Assembly (NCBI GenBank): GCA_017546585.1
Contig: JAFYWC010000080.1
Coordinates: 1 to 35,677 of the forward strand
DNA from: Bacteroidales bacterium
Lineage (GTDB): Bacteria; Bacteroidota; Bacteroidia; Bacteroidales; UBA932
Direction: 5' to 3'
DNA: 35,677 bases
Part shown: piece after piece, positions 26,047 through 33,972 of the stretch
How the letters are laid out: each line of letters starts with the position of its first letter
Position numbering within the stretch: position 1 is the stretch's first letter
Position numbers and translations under genes: made by a program
Notes under the pieces: model-generated
Seen by the model: only the letters and a program-made list of their open reading frames with translations
Database searches by the model: none
What the model was told of the DNA's origin: nothing

Positions 26047-27152
26047 TATAGTTTTATGAATATCTTTTTCTTGTACATAATTATCGCAATCACCAGATGC
26101 ACAAGCATATAGCTAAGGGCATAGACCAGTGAGCGGAACTCGTTGACTCCAAAGTATGCACCATAGTTCCAGCCGATGAACCTCATATTCGTCTTCATTA
26201 TGAGACCTGAGAGGACGAAGAGGATAAGCGCATTCATTCCGAAGGCCTTGAACGGGAAGAAAGGTTTTTCCCAGCCTTTCACATCGATCAGATAGATCAG
26301 AAGTGCGAGTACGAACATTGCCCAGCCACCTGCATAGAAGACATAGGATACCGACCAGAGAGGTTTGTTGATAGGGATCCATATGCTGAGGATGAGGCCT
26401 GCCAGAATGGATGCGGCAGAGAATGCGTATATCTTCAGGGACGATTCCGATGGCGTGTTGTTCTTTATGACATAGCCTATGAGGTAGCCAAGAAGCACTG
26501 TACAGGTGCCTGTGAGTGCGCCGAATATTCCTTCCGGATCGAATGGGATGCCGTAGCCTTCGTATACGTGCTTCACTCCGAGCAGAGCGACGTCGAATCT
26601 TCTTGCGAAGTTGCCTTCGAGCGTGAATGCGCCTTCAGGGCCGGCGAAAGCAAGGAGCAGGCCCACGTGGAGGGCTGAAAGGACTCCGATTGCTATTCCG
26701 ATGCGCGACGGCTTCTTGAGCCAGAGCGCAAGGACTGAACCGGCGACATAGCACATCGCGATTCGAGGGAGCACGCCTACCAGTCTGAGGTCATTTGCCC
26801 AGTTGATCCAGTTCTGCCAGAAACTGAGCTGAGGGTCCATCGATGCCTGGGAAGGATAGAACGGATAGGCCGTGAGAAGAAGACCGACGAGATACAGGAG
26901 GGCTCCCCTTTTGAGGATCTTCTTCAGTGCGTCCCAACTGAGGGTGGCATATTTAGCCAGAGCAAAGGTCATAGAGACTCCGACACAGAAGAGGAAGAAC
27001 GGGAACACGAGGTCGCAGGGAGTGCAGCCGTCCCAGGATGCGTGTTTCAGCATAGGATAGGCGACTGTCCAGGAGCCGGGGTTGTTCACGACTATCATAA
27101 GAGCCACGGTGAGTCCCCTGAGGACATCCAGCGACAGATATCTCTTTTTCAT
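26046..27152 (-). CDS. DUF5009/HGSNAT-like membrane acyltransferase
   Basis: A 368-residue inner-membrane protein with about ten hydrophobic segments, related to heparan-α-glucosaminide N-acetyltransferase (COG4299/DUF5009). The signature MKKRYLSLDVLRGLTVALMI is followed by HASWDGCTPCDLVFPFFLF, where the first His corresponds, as I recall, to the acetyl-carrying His of HGSNAT. In Bacteroidota such proteins are thought to acetylate sugars across the membrane, but the acceptor is unknown. I start at the ATG at 27152: the frame extends 60 nt upstream, but the -7 box TAATTTTG (27187-27180) lies between, so the longer start is not transcribed. The phosphoesterase gene is coupled by a TAATG overlap. 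No glycosidase genes are nearby. Confidence 0.87.
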   Translation of the reverse strand: MKKRYLSLDVLRGLTVALMIVVNNPGSWTVAYPMLKHASWDGCTPCDLVFPFFLFCVGVSMTFALAKYATLSWDALKKILKRGALLYLVGLLLTAYPFYPSQASMDPQLSFWQNWINWANDLRLVGVLPRIAMCYVAGSVLALWLKKPSRIGIAIGVLSALHVGLLLAFAGPEGAFTLEGNFARRFDVALLGVKHVYEGYGIPFDPEGIFGALTGTCTVLLGYLIGYVIKNNTPSESSLKIYAFSAASILAGLILSIWIPINKPLWSVSYVFYAGGWAMFVLALLIYLIDVKGWEKPFFPFKAFGMNALILFVLSGLIMKTNMRFIGWNYGAYFGVNEFRSLVYALSYMLVHLVIAIIMYKKKIFIKL

Positions 27153-27179
27153 AGGCCTGTTGTCAATAGGTTTACTATG

Positions 27180-27187
27180 CAAAATTA
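27180..27187 (-). promoter_or_regulatory. -7 promoter box of the acyltransferase operon
   Basis: TAATTTTG on the minus strand, 28 nt before the ATG at 27152. A TTTG complement (CAAA at 27210-27213) is 22 nt upstream. It is back-to-back with the rsmE box, 10 bp apart. Confidence 0.6.
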
Positions 27188-27197
27188 GCAATTTGAT

Positions 27198-27205
27198 TAT
27201 ATTTG
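27198..27205 (+). promoter_or_regulatory. -7 promoter box of rsmE
   Basis: TATATTTG at 27198-27205, 21 nt before the ATG at 27227. Its terminal TTG is the apparent upstream start of the longest rsmE frame. Polymerases at this box and at the divergent box 10 bp away should exclude each other. Confidence 0.6.
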
Positions 27206-27226
27206 CGGTCAAATTCTACAGCATAT

Positions 27227-27952
27227 ATGGAACTTTTCTACTCGAAGGACATAGAGGGCGGAATCTGCCGTCTCGACCAGGATGAATCAGGCCACTGCGT
27301 AAGGGTGCTCAGACACAGAAGCGGTGACGAGATTTCTGTCATCGACGGATGTGGAACACTTTACAGATGCCGCATCACATCGGACAGCCACAAGGGCGTG
27401 GAGGCCGTAGTGCTGGAAAGCACGGAGGACTGGGGCGCACACCCGTACAGGCTTCACCTTGCCGTATGTCCTACAAAGAACAACGACAGATACGAGTGGT
27501 TTGCTGAAAAGGCCTGTGAAATCGGCTTTGACGTGCTTTCTCCAGTGATCGGAGAGCACAGCGAAAGACGTGTCCTGAAGACTGTAAGAGTGGAGAAGAT
27601 TCTTGTAAGCGCTGCAAAGCAGTCCCTCAAGGCTGCCGTTCCGGCTGTGAATGAACCAGTGTCTGTAAAGGAGTTCATAAAGAGTCACAGCAATGAGGAC
27701 GGAACGCTTAAGCTCATCGCCTATTGCTTTGAAGATGAGAGAGTTCCGCGCAGAAGCATCAAAGAGGTTCTGAGCGGATACGAGGGAAAGGACATCATTG
27801 TGATGATCGGGCCGGAGGGAGACTTTTCCGCTGCCGAAGCAGAGATGGCTCTTGAGGCGGGCTTCATTCCCGTGCATCTCGGCGCGTCGCGCCTCCGCAC
27901 GGAAACCGCCGCCCTCACAGCAGCATCTGCCGCTTATTTCCGTTATATGTAA
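27227..27952 (+). CDS. rsmE: 16S rRNA (uracil-1498-N3)-methyltransferase
   Basis: A 241-residue SPOUT-class methyltransferase that methylates N3 of U1498 in 16S rRNA. An N-terminal PUA-like domain (about 1-70; HCVRVLRHRSGDEISVIDG) is followed by the knotted SPOUT domain with KNNDRYEWFAEKACEIG, GPEGDFSAAE and the C-terminal knot LGASRLRTETAALTA. The ATG at 27227 starts the conserved N-terminus; the upstream TTG lies in the promoter. It ends 2 nt before the converging tsaC stop codon with no visible terminator. Confidence 0.95.
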   Translation: MELFYSKDIEGGICRLDQDESGHCVRVLRHRSGDEISVIDGCGTLYRCRITSDSHKGVEAVVLESTEDWGAHPYRLHLAVCPTKNNDRYEWFAEKACEIGFDVLSPVIGEHSERRVLKTVRVEKILVSAAKQSLKAAVPAVNEPVSVKEFIKSHSNEDGTLKLIAYCFEDERVPRRSIKEVLSGYEGKDIIVMIGPEGDFSAAEAEMALEAGFIPVHLGASRLRTETAALTAASAAYFRYM

Positions 27953-27954
27953 TC

Positions 27955-28554
27955 CTATTTGCGGATGATCTCGATCGAGTAGTCAAGTCCGACCTTGATG
28001 ATCGACGACGACTGGCCTGTCGCACCTTTCTCAATGTGCTCGGCCACGATGTGGTCTACATTCGCCTTCACTTCTTCCGAAATCTCGGCAAATTTCTTCG
28101 GTGTCGCTTCACCGGAGATGTTGGCTGATGTCGATACGATAGGACGTCCAAACTTCGCCACGAGTTCCTTGCAGAAATCCATCATAGGGATGCGGATGCC
28201 TACTGTGCCGTCTTCTGCCACAGCATTGGCAGCAAGGCAATAGCGGTTTGCCTTCATCGAGCCCTTCTCGCCTGCTACTGCACCCGGATAGATGATTGTC
28301 ATAGGCTTGTCGTTCACCTCAACGAGTTGGATGGCCATTTCGGGAACTTCCTTGACGAATCTGCAGATCATATCCATATCGCTCGCGAGGAGCACGAGCG
28401 ACTTGCTGTCTTCGCGTCTCTTGAGTGCATATACCTTTGCAACAGCCTCAGGATCAGTCGCATCGCAACCGATTCCCCATACTGTGTCTGTAGGATAAAG
28501 TATGATGCCGCCTTTGCGCAGCACCTCGAGTGCCTTCTGAATCTCTTCCTTCAT
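27955..28554 (-). CDS. tsaC: Threonylcarbamoyl-AMP synthase (TsaC/Sua5 family)
   Basis: A 199-residue cytosolic YrdC-domain enzyme that makes threonylcarbamoyl-AMP from threonine, bicarbonate and ATP, the first step of t6A formation at position 37 of ANN-decoding tRNAs. Visible motifs: GGIILYPTDTVWGIGCDA near the start, KRREDSKSLVLLAS, GIRIPMMDF and the conserved STSANISGE. The length and absence of a C-terminal Sua5 domain fit the short TsaC type. It is the last gene of the five-gene mutL operon, 10 nt after the EEP-family gene. Confidence 0.94.
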   Translation of the reverse strand: MKEEIQKALEVLRKGGIILYPTDTVWGIGCDATDPEAVAKVYALKRREDSKSLVLLASDMDMICRFVKEVPEMAIQLVEVNDKPMTIIYPGAVAGEKGSMKANRYCLAANAVAEDGTVGIRIPMMDFCKELVAKFGRPIVSTSANISGEATPKKFAEISEEVKANVDHIVAEHIEKGATGQSSSIIKVGLDYSIEIIRK

Positions 28555-28564
28555 ATCTTGTGAA

Positions 28565-29638
28565 TTAGAATGTTATTTCCGCTACCACCGGATAGTGGTC
28601 CGACAGACCGACGCGAGGGATCTCGTGGCTTACCACCTCATATGCTTTCGGACAGAGGATGTAGTCTATCCTGAGGAGTGGCCAGAGGCGTGCATATGTG
28701 GCTCCGAAGCCTTTGCCGGCCTCCACGAATGCATCTTTTCTGTCTCGCATCATTCTGTAATATGTATATGACATCGGATTGTCATTGAAATCTCCGCATA
28801 TGAACGTCTCTACCGGGCAGTTTTCGATGTCGGCAAAGACCTGGTCGACCTGCTTGGGACGACGTGTGATGGAGCGCTTCATCTTTGTGCCGGTCTCGGC
28901 GATGATGTCGCTTTCGGACTTGAGCATTGCCCTGATGATGCCGGAGAGCGAGATGTTGTAGCTCTCGAAGTGGCAGTTGTACACACGGAACACCTTGCCG
29001 GCATATTCGTAGTCTGTGAATATGGCAAGGTTGGCGCTTTCGTCGAACTTGACCTTGCCTCGGTTTCTGACAGGAAGGCGGCTCAGAGTAACGTTGCCGA
29101 ATGAGCCTCCTCTGTTTGTAAACATATAGTATTCAGATGAATACCCTTTCATCTTCTCTTTCAGATAGGCCTTGATTCTGCGGCTGTCCTTGATGCGCAT
29201 CTCCTGAAGGCAGATGATGTCTGCATCCTGCTGCTTTATGAATCTGAACACAGAGTCGGCGCATTCCTCGAATGTGTCTATGTCACCGCTGTGGTAGGCG
29301 AAGCGGCCTACGTTCCAGGAAATGACCTTGAGTGCATCCGCGTTCTTGAGCTCCGATTCCGCATCATTGTCCGACACCTGGACATAGCGTCCGATGAAGA
29401 ACAGCGCCGGGAGCATAGCGAGCATCGGGATGACGAATGCTTTCGATCGGCGGGCGATGGCCCATATCAGAAGGAAAAGGTTGACGAGTGAGAAAGGGAC
29501 GAAAAGCAGTCCGGCGAGCGACAGAAGCCACACTTTCGCAGGGTTGAAGAACATCGACAGGTACGACAACGCCAACAGAGCCGCTGCTATAAGCATCAGC
29601 ACTCTGTTAGTGAGTCCTATGAACCTGTTTTTTGCCAT
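28565..29638 (-). CDS. Membrane-anchored endonuclease/exonuclease/phosphatase family protein
   Basis: A 357-residue protein. Three hydrophobic segments in the first 90 residues anchor a C-terminal EEP domain (about 105-357) with the usual active-site motifs: ISWNVGRF (Asn), CLQEMR (Glu), CGDFNDNP (Asp/Asn) and GLSDHYPVVAEI (Asp-His). Family members hydrolyse nucleic acid or phospholipid/inositol phosphodiesters. With the topology seen, the domain could face the periplasm, which favours a lipid or extracellular nucleic-acid substrate; this is inference. It begins 4 nt after the rhomboid gene and precedes tsaC by 10 nt, within the mutL operon. Confidence 0.9.
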   Translation of the reverse strand: MAKNRFIGLTNRVLMLIAAALLALSYLSMFFNPAKVWLLSLAGLLFVPFSLVNLFLLIWAIARRSKAFVIPMLAMLPALFFIGRYVQVSDNDAESELKNADALKVISWNVGRFAYHSGDIDTFEECADSVFRFIKQQDADIICLQEMRIKDSRRIKAYLKEKMKGYSSEYYMFTNRGGSFGNVTLSRLPVRNRGKVKFDESANLAIFTDYEYAGKVFRVYNCHFESYNISLSGIIRAMLKSESDIIAETGTKMKRSITRRPKQVDQVFADIENCPVETFICGDFNDNPMSYTYYRMMRDRKDAFVEAGKGFGATYARLWPLLRIDYILCPKAYEVVSHEIPRVGLSDHYPVVAEITF

Positions 29639-29642
29639 ATGC

Positions 29643-30272
29643 CTAGTCCCAACGGCTGTAGAGTCTGTGTCTCTTCTTCCAGAACCAGATCAGGGCGAAG
29701 CCGAAGATGAGGCCGCCGAGGTGAGCGAAGTGGGCAACGCCGGCCTGGGTGCCGGTGATGCCGAGGAGCAGCTCGAGGCCTGCGAAGATGAGCACGAACC
29801 ACTTTGCCTTCATCGACACCGGCGGGAACATCAGTGTGAGCACTGAATCCGGATAGAGCATCGCATATCCCATAAGGATGCCGTAGATGGCTCCTGATGC
29901 GCCTACTGTGAGGGCGAAGTCGCCGGTGAGCCACTGAACGCCGATGTGTACGGCTGCGGCTCCGATGCCTGTCACGAAGTAGTAAAGGAGGAATTTCTTT
30001 GTGCCCCATACCCTTTCAAGTACGCTTCCGAAGATGAAGAGCGTGTACATATTGAAGAAAAGGTGGAAGAGGCCGCCGTGCATAAACATATATGTCACGA
30101 GCTGCCAAGGGCGGTAGATGAACTGATATGGATGCAAGGCGAAGTACCTTGCCATAAGCGGTTCGTTAAGGTATGTCATTATCATCACCGCTACGTTGAT
30201 GATGATGATGTTCTTTACAGCGGCCGGAACATTTCTCATAAAGCCGCCGCCATTGTATGAATAATAACTCAT
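29643..30272 (-). CDS. Rhomboid family intramembrane serine protease
   Basis: A 209-residue polytopic membrane protease with six hydrophobic segments. It has HGGLFHLFFNMYTLFIFG in the second core segment (the HxxxxHxxxN motif), the catalytic GASGAIYG with Ser126, and AHLGG with His184 as the dyad partner. All catalytic residues are in place, so it should be active. Rhomboids cleave membrane helices near their periplasmic end; the substrate is unknown. The gene starts 17 nt after mutL and is followed after 4 nt by the EEP-family gene. From memory mutL-rhomboid neighbourhoods are common in Bacteroidales. Confidence 0.94.
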   Translation of the reverse strand: MSYYSYNGGGFMRNVPAAVKNIIIINVAVMIMTYLNEPLMARYFALHPYQFIYRPWQLVTYMFMHGGLFHLFFNMYTLFIFGSVLERVWGTKKFLLYYFVTGIGAAAVHIGVQWLTGDFALTVGASGAIYGILMGYAMLYPDSVLTLMFPPVSMKAKWFVLIFAGLELLLGITGTQAGVAHFAHLGGLIFGFALIWFWKKRHRLYSRWD

Positions 30273-30289
30273 TTCAATCGGTTAAAAAT

Positions 30290-32230
30290 CTAAAACTTTC
30301 TGTCGATGTCGTCAATCGGCATAATGGACACGATCCTGCGGCCGGAGCTTGTGTACTCAGGATTTTCGCAGGCGAACAGCTGGTCTATCAATCTCTGTGC
30401 CTCCATCGGGTTTGTGACAGGATCGCCGCTGAGGGAGCCGAGTCTTGCGAAACGGGATGCCAGATTGGCAACCATCATCTCCGGAAGGGCGCTGTGGTCC
30501 TCGGAGAGAATCAGGAGGAGGTCGCCGATCATTGACTGTACCTTGCCTGCTTCCGCGCTGTATCCCTCTGGGACTCCGTTCACTACGATTGTGTCTGTTC
30601 CGAACGGTGCGATGTCGAATCCGAGGCCTGCGAGGAGCTGCGAGTGTTCCTCAAAGATGCACATATTCTCCACTCCGACCTGTACTGATACAGGGAAGAG
30701 GGCTGTCTGGGTGACGTGCGAGTTCCTTGACATCGCTTCGAGGAAGCGGTCGTAGAGGATGCGCTCCATAGCGCGGCTGATGTTGACCATCATAAGGCCG
30801 CTGCGGGCAGTTGTGATAATGTATTTGCCCTGGAGAACAAGTACTGACTTTGACGGCGCGAGTTTGTCTTCGAACAGTTTGCCGTAGTCGTCTCTCTTCT
30901 CGACATAGTGTGACGGAGACTGGCAGCCGTATGGCTGTATGTCTGCTGACGGGAAGTCTGCAGGGATGAAGTCGCTCGCAGGGACGTTCCAGATGTTGTC
31001 CGGCTCTGCAGCGCCAGGGAAGGCGGGCGGGAGCGGCGAGCCCGAAGGGGCGCTGCCCGCGGAGCCCGACGCGAAGTTCGCATACGGAGACTCGAACGAT
31101 GGGAAGCCGTCGTTGTCGAACGGATTGTATGACTGGTCGAGGCCGAGCTGAGGCTCTGTCACAGGACGGAACTCGTCGAAGTTCTTTCCGAAGGCCGGAA
31201 TGTCCGGAACGCCTTCGCGATCAAAGTCGATGCTTTCTCCGAATGAGTTCTGTCCGAGTGTCTTCCTGATGCACGCAAAGAGCACCTGGAAGATTACGCT
31301 GTCGTCCTCGAACTTGATTTCTGTCTTGGTAGGATGGATGTTCACATCCACTGCCTGAGGATTGATGTCAAGGTAGATGAAGTATGACGGAGTCGTGCCT
31401 TCAGGAATCAGGCTTTCGTATGCCTTCATCACAGCCTTGTGGAGGTAAGGGCTCTTGAAGAAGCGTCCGTTGACGAAGAAGTACTGGTTGCCGAGCATCT
31501 TCCTTGCGGCTGCCGGACGGCCTACGTAGCCGTTGACGGTTACTACCGACGTCTCTGCATTGATGTCCACAACGTCGTTAGCCACATTGGCTCCGAACAT
31601 ATCCTGGATCCTGAATTTCAACGACTTGGCTGGACGGAGCACATAGACATCCTTTCCGTTGTGTGTGAGTGTGAATCCCACATCCGGACGTGTCATCGCC
31701 ACTCTTGTGAACTCTGCGACGATGTGCTTGAACTCCACATTGTCCGACTTGAGGAACTTGCGTCTTGCCGGAACATTGTAGAAAAGGTTGCGGACGCTGA
31801 AGTTGCATCCTCTTGGAGTCGACACTTCAGATGTGCTGATGTGACGTGAGTCTGCAAACTCCACCTGGCATCCGAGTTCTTCGCTCTCCTGGCGTGTCTT
31901 GAGTGTAACCTCCGCCACGGCTGCGATAGAGGCAAGGGCCTCTCCGCGGAAACCGAATGTGAGGATGTTGCTGAGGTCCTCTGCCGAATGGAGCTTCGAT
32001 GTCGCGTGTCTCTCGAAGCAGAGCACTGCCTGGTCCGGAGTCATTCCACATCCGTTGTCGATGACCTGGATCAGGGTTCTGCCGGCATCCTGGATGACGA
32101 CTGTCACCTGGTCTGCACCAGCGTCTACCGAGTTCTCCATCAACTCCTTAACCACGGATGCAGGTCTCTGTACGACCTCTCCCGCAGCTATCATATTTGC
32201 AATATTGCTTGGTAGTATTCTTATATCCAT
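30290..32230 (-). CDS. mutL: DNA mismatch repair protein MutL
   Basis: A 646-residue protein coordinating mismatch recognition by MutS with strand removal. The N-terminal GHKL ATPase is intact: KELMENSVDAGA, DNGCGM and FGFRGEAL. A variable linker, rich in Pro, Ser, Asp and Phe, covers about residues 350-455. The C-terminal dimerisation domain begins at VLVLQGKYIITTARSGLMMV. At the place where nicking MutLs have DQHAxxER this protein reads VNISRAMERIL (about 481-491): the Asp-Gln-His metal-binding residues are replaced, so endonuclease activity is doubtful. It is the second gene of a five-gene operon, after a small membrane protein. Confidence 0.96.
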   Translation of the reverse strand: MDIRILPSNIANMIAAGEVVQRPASVVKELMENSVDAGADQVTVVIQDAGRTLIQVIDNGCGMTPDQAVLCFERHATSKLHSAEDLSNILTFGFRGEALASIAAVAEVTLKTRQESEELGCQVEFADSRHISTSEVSTPRGCNFSVRNLFYNVPARRKFLKSDNVEFKHIVAEFTRVAMTRPDVGFTLTHNGKDVYVLRPAKSLKFRIQDMFGANVANDVVDINAETSVVTVNGYVGRPAAARKMLGNQYFFVNGRFFKSPYLHKAVMKAYESLIPEGTTPSYFIYLDINPQAVDVNIHPTKTEIKFEDDSVIFQVLFACIRKTLGQNSFGESIDFDREGVPDIPAFGKNFDEFRPVTEPQLGLDQSYNPFDNDGFPSFESPYANFASGSAGSAPSGSPLPPAFPGAAEPDNIWNVPASDFIPADFPSADIQPYGCQSPSHYVEKRDDYGKLFEDKLAPSKSVLVLQGKYIITTARSGLMMVNISRAMERILYDRFLEAMSRNSHVTQTALFPVSVQVGVENMCIFEEHSQLLAGLGFDIAPFGTDTIVVNGVPEGYSAEAGKVQSMIGDLLLILSEDHSALPEMMVANLASRFARLGSLSGDPVTNPMEAQRLIDQLFACENPEYTSSGRRIVSIMPIDDIDRKF

Positions 32231-32265
32231 ATAATTGGTCTTGCGAACCTTCTGTCAGGATCGCT

Positions 32266-32580
32266 TTATTTCATCAGGGAATCGATCAGGATCGGGAAGT
32301 ACTTGTAGATCAGGTACACCATAGCGAAGAGAAGAACCATTGTGATCATTCCGATTACCTTCTGGTTCTTGCCGACTTCTTCCGTACGAGAGTAATTGCC
32401 GTCACGGAAACTTCCCTTCACATATTTGCCGGGAGCGTATTTCTCTTCCTTCTCTTCTTCCACCTTTCCATACTTCTCGTACTTCTTCATTCGTGCCTCT
32501 TTCTCTGGGTCATAGAAACGTGGCTTGTAGCTGAATTTGCGGACTTCCTGTTTTCCGAAAAAATTGAAACTGAATCCCAT
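32266..32580 (-). CDS. Small basic membrane protein of unknown function
   Basis: A 104-residue protein with a charged N-terminal part (MGFSFNFFGKQEVRKFSYKP, then Lys/Glu/Tyr-rich to about 70) and one C-terminal membrane helix (VIGMITMVLLFAMVYLIYKY, about 75-95), so it is probably tail-anchored with its bulk in the cytoplasm. I do not recognise a named family. It is the first gene of the mutL operon, 35 nt upstream of mutL. A minus-strand -7 box TAATTTTG (32638-32631) precedes it. The role is unknown. Confidence 0.82.
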   Translation of the reverse strand: MGFSFNFFGKQEVRKFSYKPRFYDPEKEARMKKYEKYGKVEEEKEEKYAPGKYVKGSFRDGNYSRTEEVGKNQKVIGMITMVLLFAMVYLIYKYFPILIDSLMK

Positions 32581-32630
32581 ATATCTTGTTATTTATATAT
32601 TCTCCTTCTGCAGCATAATGCATTAACGAG

Positions 32631-32638
32631 CAAAATTA
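32631..32638 (-). promoter_or_regulatory. -7 promoter box of the mutL operon
   Basis: TAATTTTG on the minus strand, about 50 nt before the ATG at 32580. It is back-to-back with the ispF box at 32651, the same arrangement as at 27180-27205. Confidence 0.5.
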
Positions 32639-32650
32639 ATGATTTTTATT

Positions 32651-32658
32651 TACTTTTG
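32651..32658 (+). promoter_or_regulatory. -7 promoter box of ispF
   Basis: TACTTTTG at 32651-32658, 19 nt before the ispF ATG at 32678. It rules out the upstream ATG of the longest frame (32639), which lies before the transcription start. A CAGGA lies 4 nt before the ATG, one of the few purine-rich sequences in the window. Confidence 0.6.
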
Positions 32659-32677
32659 TAGAAATAATTTCAGGATT

Positions 32678-33154
32678 ATGGACATCAGAATAGGTAACGG
32701 ATATGACGTACACGCTCTGGCTGAGGGACTTCCGCTCTGGCTGGGCGGAGTTTTGGTAGAGAGCCCTATCGGCTGCATCGCACACTCTGACGGAGACGTG
32801 GCAATCCACGCGCTCTGCGATGCGCTCCTTGGCGCGCTCGCTCTCGGCGACATCGGAAAGCACTTCCCCGACACATCATCGGAGTTCAAGGGAATCGACA
32901 GCAAGATCCTTCTCGCAAGGGTTATGGAACTGATCAGACGCGAGGGATGGAATGTGGTGAATGCAGACATCACCATCGCGATGCAGCGCCCTAAGCTCGC
33001 ACCGTACATTGTCGCTATGAGGGAATGTCTCGCGGAGGTTATGCAGATTTCCGTGGACAGGGTTTCAGTGAAGGCGACCACCACCGAGAAGCTCGGCTTC
33101 GTCGGCCGCAGCGAGGGCTGCGAAGTCTACGCCGTCGCACTTCTCAGCAAATAA
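32678..33154 (+). CDS. ispF: 2-C-methyl-D-erythritol 2,4-cyclodiphosphate synthase
   Basis: A 158-residue cytosolic enzyme of the MEP isoprenoid pathway that cyclises CDP-methylerythritol phosphate. Metal ligands are visible as D10 and H12 in GNGYDVHAL and H44 in AIHALCDALLG. AHSDGD and GDIGKHFPDT are the usual substrate contacts, and KATTTEKLGFVGR is the C-terminal nucleotide-binding stretch. Length equals the family norm. The start at 32678 fits both the conserved N-terminus and the promoter. The deformylase gene follows 82 nt later, separated by a strong hairpin. Confidence 0.97.
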   Translation: MDIRIGNGYDVHALAEGLPLWLGGVLVESPIGCIAHSDGDVAIHALCDALLGALALGDIGKHFPDTSSEFKGIDSKILLARVMELIRREGWNVVNADITIAMQRPKLAPYIVAMRECLAEVMQISVDRVSVKATTTEKLGFVGRSEGCEVYAVALLSK

Positions 33155-33194
33155 GTGTGGCAGTCAATATACTGATTACCAGTTAGTTAAATGA

Positions 33195-33224
33195 TTGAGG
33201 GTCGGAAATTTCACCGACCCTCAA
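33195..33224. terminator. Perfect 11-bp hairpin between ispF and the deformylase gene
   Basis: TTGAGGGTCGG (33195-33205) pairs perfectly with CCGACCCTCAA (33214-33224), loop AAATTTCA. No T run follows on the plus strand, so it may be a weak terminator of ispF, an mRNA-stability element or a structure controlling translation of the gene that starts 12 nt later. Confidence 0.5.
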
Positions 33225-33236
33225 ATACATAAGATT

Positions 33237-33875
33237 ATGAATACCAGACACTTAACCGCCACACTTCTGGGTGGGATTTTGATGTTGGCCACAGTGTTCG
33301 GATCGTGCAGCAGACAGTCAGGCGACTTCACTTCATCTGAGTTGTCTCTGATCCGTGATGCGGACAGCATAATGAGGGTTCTTACTGTAGCGGATCCGGG
33401 AGACGAATGCGTCCTGAGGGCGAAGAGCCGCGACTTTTCGGAGCAGGCTCTGATGTCGGAGGATTTCGCTGAACTGGCCCGTCTGATGGTGGCGACTGTG
33501 ACTCATCCGTCCCAGGACGGAGTGGGCATCGCAGGTCCGCAGGTCGGGCTGAACCGCAGAGTGGTAGCAGTGCAGCGCTTCGACAAGGAGGGCGAACCTT
33601 TCGAGGTGTACCCGAACGTCAGCATTGTATGGGCTTCGGACTCCCTTGCTCCCGGTCCGGAAGGATGCCTTTCCGTCCCGAACCGCCGCGGCACCGTCCT
33701 CCGCTCGCAGGAGATCGTCATAGAATACACTGCCCTCGGAGATCAGTCACCGAGAGTCGTTCGCGATACCGTGAAGGGATTCACCGCAGTGATCTTCCAG
33801 CACGAGGTCGACCACCTGGACGGTATCCTCTACACCGACCGACTCTCCCCTTCCCCCGAAACTTCTGACCGTTAG
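33237..33875 (+). CDS. def: Peptide deformylase with a lipoprotein signal peptide
   Basis: A 212-residue protein with the three deformylase motifs complete: GVGIAGPQVGL (G95-L104), EGCLS with metal ligand C144, and QHEVDH with H189, E190 and H193. Unlike cytosolic deformylase it begins MNTRHLTATLLGGILM, then LATVFGSC: a basic start, a hydrophobic core and a lipobox-like FGSC with C24, followed by SRQSGDF. The enzyme may therefore be exported and lipid-anchored. Cytosolic deformylase removes the formyl group from new proteins; an exported form would act on extracellular or periplasmic formyl-peptides. A longer frame starts at a TTG at 33195, inside the hairpin, and is unlikely. If the signal is not used, the gene is ordinary def with an odd N-terminus. 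Domain is certain; location is inferred. Confidence 0.9.
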   Translation: MNTRHLTATLLGGILMLATVFGSCSRQSGDFTSSELSLIRDADSIMRVLTVADPGDECVLRAKSRDFSEQALMSEDFAELARLMVATVTHPSQDGVGIAGPQVGLNRRVVAVQRFDKEGEPFEVYPNVSIVWASDSLAPGPEGCLSVPNRRGTVLRSQEIVIEYTALGDQSPRVVRDTVKGFTAVIFQHEVDHLDGILYTDRLSPSPETSDR

Positions 33876-33894
33876 CACAAAAATCATCTTAAAT

Positions 33895-33921
33895 GCGCAC
33901 AACATTGAGGATTTTGTGCGC
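33895..33921. repeat. REP-like hairpin C (GCGCACAA...TTGTGCGC)
   Basis: GCGCACAA at 33895-33902 pairs with TTGTGCGC at 33914-33921. The right arm continues as TGTGCGCGAAATTGAC, close to TGTGCGCGAAGTGAC of hairpin A at 8095-8109, so the two loci appear related. Confidence 0.6.
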
Positions 33922-33945
33922 GAAATTGACAAACAACCCGTATCC

Positions 33946-33972
33946 GCGCACAAATCAGGGATTTTTGTGCGC
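33946..33972. repeat. REP-like hairpin D (GCGCACAAA...TTTGTGCGC)
   Basis: GCGCACAAA at 33946-33954 pairs with TTTGTGCGC at 33964-33972. It is a second copy of hairpin C about 50 bp away, with a similar AGGGAT/GAGGAT loop. Together C and D form a pair, as A and B do near 8.1 kb. Confidence 0.6.
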
